Shown: positions 61,011 to 61,383 of the stretch, piece after piece
Position numbering within the stretch: the first letter of the stretch is position 1
Layout of the letters: every line of letters starts with the position of its first letter
Assembly (NCBI GenBank): GCA_037131165.1
Contig: JBAXRO010000004.1
Span: 1 to 61,383, forward strand
From: WLNJ01 sp037131165
GTDB lineage: Bacteria; Actinomycetota; Thermoleophilia; Solirubrobacterales; Solirubrobacteraceae
Direction: 5' to 3'
DNA: 61,383 nt
The notes under the pieces: model-generated
The model's input: the letters and a program-made list of their open reading frames with translations, nothing else
Databases searched by the model: none
What the model was told of the DNA's origin: nothing
Made by a program: the position numbers and the translations under genes

Positions 61011-61383
61011 ATGAAGAAAAACACCCTTTCAGCACTCGGTGGCGGCGCGATCGGCGGGGCAGTGGTCGCGGTCGCCGTCTCCATCTTTGGTTTGGGCCAG
61101 ACGACGGTTGTCCAGGAGACGGCTGGCGGTCCGACGACCACATCCGGGCGTTCCGCAGTCGCCGAGCAGTCCGGCCCCCTGTCCGCCCGTGACATCTACA
61201 AGCGCGACGCCGACGGCGTCGTCTTCATCAAGGCCAACGTCGTCCAGGAATCGACAGATTCCTTTGGCTTCCAGGATCGCCAGCAGGGAGCCGCAACCGG
61301 CTCCGGCTTCGTCATTTCCGACAAGGGGCTGATCCTCACCAACAACCACGTCGTCAACGGCGCCTCCGGAATCGAGGTCCAGT
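61011..61383 (+). CDS. HtrA/DegP-type serine protease, 5' part
   Basis: At least 124 residues before the window ends. Basic start MKKNTLSALGGG, one membrane helix (AIGGAVVAVAVSIFGLG), a Ser/Thr-rich linker, then the trypsin-like fold with GSGFVISDKGLILTNNHVVN; His in TNNHVV is the first catalytic residue. A membrane-anchored quality-control protease of the S1C family. The Asp and Ser residues and PDZ domain lie beyond the edge. Confidence 0.88.
   Translation, partial: MKKNTLSALGGGAIGGAVVAVAVSIFGLGQTTVVQETAGGPTTTSGRSAVAEQSGPLSARDIYKRDADGVVFIKANVVQESTDSFGFQDRQQGAATGSGFVISDKGLILTNNHVVNGASGIEVQ

Overview
The window is a high-GC chromosomal segment from an actinobacterium. A Thermoleophilia/Solirubrobacterales-type host is my best guess (inference), based on the housekeeping gene order, frequent GTG/TTG starts, and a phage gene resembling the actinobacterial integration host factor (mIHF). 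The most notable feature is an apparently complete 32.2-kb siphovirus-type prophage inserted in the competence gene comEC. The two comEC halves lie 32 kb apart (6877-7376 and 39559-41201). They share the 7-bp core ATGTAAC and rejoin in frame across it, restoring the conserved ComEC motif THVTAASGQNVALL.

Left host flank (1-7376): 5' end of tsaC/sua5 (-), a tRNA-Ala(GGC) (-) with a UUCG-loop terminator, a PD-(D/E)XK endonuclease-like ORF (-) that has no stop of its own and reads through the tRNA, an alpha/beta hydrolase (-), leuS, two tandem LuxR-type regulators whose receiver domains lack the phosphoacceptor Asp, comEA and the 5' part of comEC.

Prophage (7370-39565): attL; an exported lytic-transglycosylase-like protein; small early-left genes with an HNH nuclease; terS, terL, portal, S78 protease, HK97-type capsid, connectors and major tail protein; two tail chaperone ORFs joined by a probable -1 frameshift; tape measure and two large tail proteins; a lysis cassette (TM protein, CHAP endolysin, holin). 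Next comes a 2.5-kb cassette bounded by 34-bp direct repeats, carrying an HTH-metallophosphoesterase fusion. A UUCG-loop terminator closes this rightward block. A leftward XRE repressor and a divergent promoter region start the rightward early block: annealing-like protein, resolvase-like nuclease, replication proteins, two tiny membrane ORFs, mIHF-like protein, SSB, HNH, pentapeptide-repeat and zinc-finger proteins. This block converges on a leftward large serine integrase next to attR.

Right host flank (39559-61383): 3' comEC, holA, rpsT (-), murJ, a DnaC-like ATPase, lepA, hrcA, dnaJ, prmA, an SDR (-), yqeY, phoH-ybeY-era, an ArsA-like ATPase (-), crtB with an FAD geranylgeranyl-reductase-like gene, hisIE-trpEGDC, and the start of an HtrA/DegP protease.

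Together the integration should inactivate DNA uptake in the lysogen. Excision would rebuild comEC and would also give the first phage gene a Shine-Dalgarno sequence it lacks in the lysogen. This suggests a phage-controlled competence and lysis switch.
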